DNA from: an uncultured Peptoniphilus sp.
GTDB taxonomy: Bacteria > Bacillota > Clostridia > Tissierellales > Peptoniphilaceae
DNA length: 6,337 nt
Reading direction: 5' to 3'
Assembly: GCA_946999425.1 (NCBI GenBank)
Contig: CAMQDG010000074.1
Coordinates: 1 to 6,337 of the forward strand
Part shown: positions 5,509 through 6,337 of the stretch, in pieces
How positions within the stretch are numbered: position 1 is the first letter of the stretch
Layout: the number at the start of each line of letters is the position of its first letter
Notes under the pieces: generated by a model
Told to the model about the DNA's origin: nothing
Seen by the model: only the letters and a program-made list of their open reading frames with translations
Database searches by the model: none
Translations under genes and position numbers: made by a program

Positions 5509-6337
5509 TAATAACTCCTATTCATTAATTGCTTTGCAATTTCCACAAGTTCATCAGTATTTTTATCTATACTTTTAAGGCTGTTTAAAGTTTCTTGATA
5601 AATCTCTTCCATAAAATCTTTAAGTTCATCTTTATTTAAAATTCTTGAAAGAGTCATATTCTTTGAATTTATATCACTTTCATAATCTAAGATATCATCT
5701 TTAACCTGATAAGCAAGCCCTATGGAATTGCCATATCTCTCAAGGGCTATAATTTCACTGTCGTCAGCTCCTGCAATTATGGCTCCGCAAACAAGAGCTG
5801 CCCTAATTAAAGCTCCCGTTTTCAAACGATACAGTGACTCAAAAACATCTCTTGACATGTCAGATTCTTTAAGTTCTATATCAATTGTTTGCCCTGCAAC
5901 CATTCCTTGAATTCCTGAACATGTGAAAATATATCTCATAGCTTTAATGCCATTTTTTATTTCATCAATGTCAGTAAGTTTATCCAATCTTTTAGAAATT
6001 GTTTCAGCAGCTAAATTTAAAAGTCCATCTCCCGCTAAAATAGCAATAGCTTCATTATAAACTTTATGGTTAGTTGGCTTGCCTCGTCTCATATCATCAT
6101 TATCCATTCCAGGCAAATCATCGTGGATTAATGAATAAGTATGAATGTATTCAATAGCACATGCATAAGGGATAATCTTTTCATAGGAGTCATCATTACT
6201 AAAAATTTTATAACTTATTAATGTTAATAAAGGTCTTATTCTTTTTCCTCCCGATGAAAGAGAATATTTCATTGATTCATAAATAATTTTTTGATAATCA
6301 TCTGTATTTGGTATAGAGTTATACAAATTTTCATCAA
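5508..6337 (-). CDS. ispA: Short-chain polyprenyl diphosphate synthase (farnesyl diphosphate synthase type), 5' end outside window
   Basis: 275 complete codons and the stop are visible; the frame is open to the right edge, so roughly 20 N-terminal residues are missing (the TTG at 6326 is not the likely start). Residues are counted from the first full codon. The protein would condense isopentenyl diphosphate with allylic diphosphates in the cytosol, feeding undecaprenyl and quinone synthesis. It shows GGKRIRP (29-35), the first Asp-rich motif DDLPGMD (72-78) with the two-residue insert of bacterial type II FPP synthases, RRGKPTNHKVY (83-93), AGDGLL (101-106), GMVAGQ (144-149), LKT (171-173) and the second Asp-rich motif YQVKDDILD (209-217). 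Tyrosine five residues before the first DD favours a C15 product. The GKxxGSD part of the loop normally following the second motif is missing: YESD joins directly to INSKNMT, about 12 residues shorter than B. subtilis IspA. It overlaps tlyA by one base. xseB often precedes ispA; that is not visible here. Confidence 0.92.
   Translation of the reverse strand, partial: DENLYNSIPNTDDYQKIIYESMKYSLSSGGKRIRPLLTLISYKIFSNDDSYEKIIPYACAIEYIHTYSLIHDDLPGMDNDDMRRGKPTNHKVYNEAIAILAGDGLLNLAAETISKRLDKLTDIDEIKNGIKAMRYIFTCSGIQGMVAGQTIDIELKESDMSRDVFESLYRLKTGALIRAALVCGAIIAGADDSEIIALERYGNSIGLAYQVKDDILDYESDINSKNMTLSRILNKDELKDFMEEIYQETLNSLKSIDKNTDELVEIAKQLMNRSY

Larger units (their letters stand above)
1..6337 (-). 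other. Co-directional, tightly packed seven-gene cluster (probable operon segment)
   Basis: All seven genes read on the minus strand, with junctions of 1 nt overlap, 3 nt gap, 8 nt overlap, 8 nt overlap, 7 nt gap and 3 nt gap. No junction is long enough for a hairpin terminator, and I see none inside the coding regions. Both ends of the transcription unit lie outside the window. Co-transcription is inferred from spacing; internal promoters within the AT-rich coding sequence cannot be excluded. Confidence 0.8.

Noticed and set aside
5722..5910. Plus-strand open frame antisense to the prenyl synthase
   Set aside because: It lies wholly within conserved parts of the prenyl synthase on the minus strand, with no independent coding evidence.
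1..6337. A novel defence, mobile or CRISPR-like system
   Set aside because: Reading both strands, I found no repeat array, inverted terminal repeats, transposase, integrase, tRNA or unexplained non-coding stretch. Every gene belongs to a known housekeeping family.

Overview
The window is a solid block of seven genes, all on the minus strand and with essentially no intergenic DNA. Base composition is strongly AT-rich. Every internal gene has a purine-rich Shine-Dalgarno sequence, and every protein is closest in type to Firmicutes housekeeping families. The order polyprenyl synthase - TlyA - RecN - Nudix is a classic Firmicutes/Clostridia neighbourhood. I infer a low-GC anaerobic Firmicute, possibly of the Tissierellia/Peptoniphilaceae type. 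The species cannot be fixed from the sequence alone.

In transcription order (right to left on the given strand) the genes are: a farnesyl-diphosphate-synthase-type prenyltransferase (5508-6337, 5' end beyond the window); a TlyA-family S4/FtsJ rRNA 2'-O-methyltransferase (4714-5508); the DNA repair ATPase RecN (3037-4710); an ADP-ribose pyrophosphatase-type Nudix hydrolase (2499-3044); a trimeric-type purine nucleoside phosphorylase (1706-2506); a pyrimidine-nucleoside phosphorylase (394-1698); and the N-terminal 130 residues of a site-2-protease-type (M50) membrane metalloprotease (1-390, 3' end beyond the window).

The six junctions are -1, +3, -8, -8, +7 and +3 nt (negative means overlap). 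The genes are therefore almost certainly co-transcribed and several are probably translationally coupled. I see no room for an internal terminator or a conventional intergenic promoter. The right half is the widespread ispA-tlyA-recN group, without the arginine repressor gene that often sits between tlyA and recN. The left half is a salvage module. The Nudix enzyme would release ribose-5-phosphate and AMP from ADP-ribose. The two phosphorylases would release (deoxy)ribose-1-phosphate and free bases from purine and pyrimidine nucleosides. The phosphopentomutase that would link the two sugar phosphates is not in the window.

I found no RNA gene, mobile element, CRISPR array, or sign of recent transfer. 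No undescribed system is evident. The items worth a second look are sequence departures inside known families: a shortened loop after the second Asp-rich motif of the prenyl synthase, an altered GQHE motif in RecN, and changed prolines in the M50 protease. The compact gene order is also worth noting.
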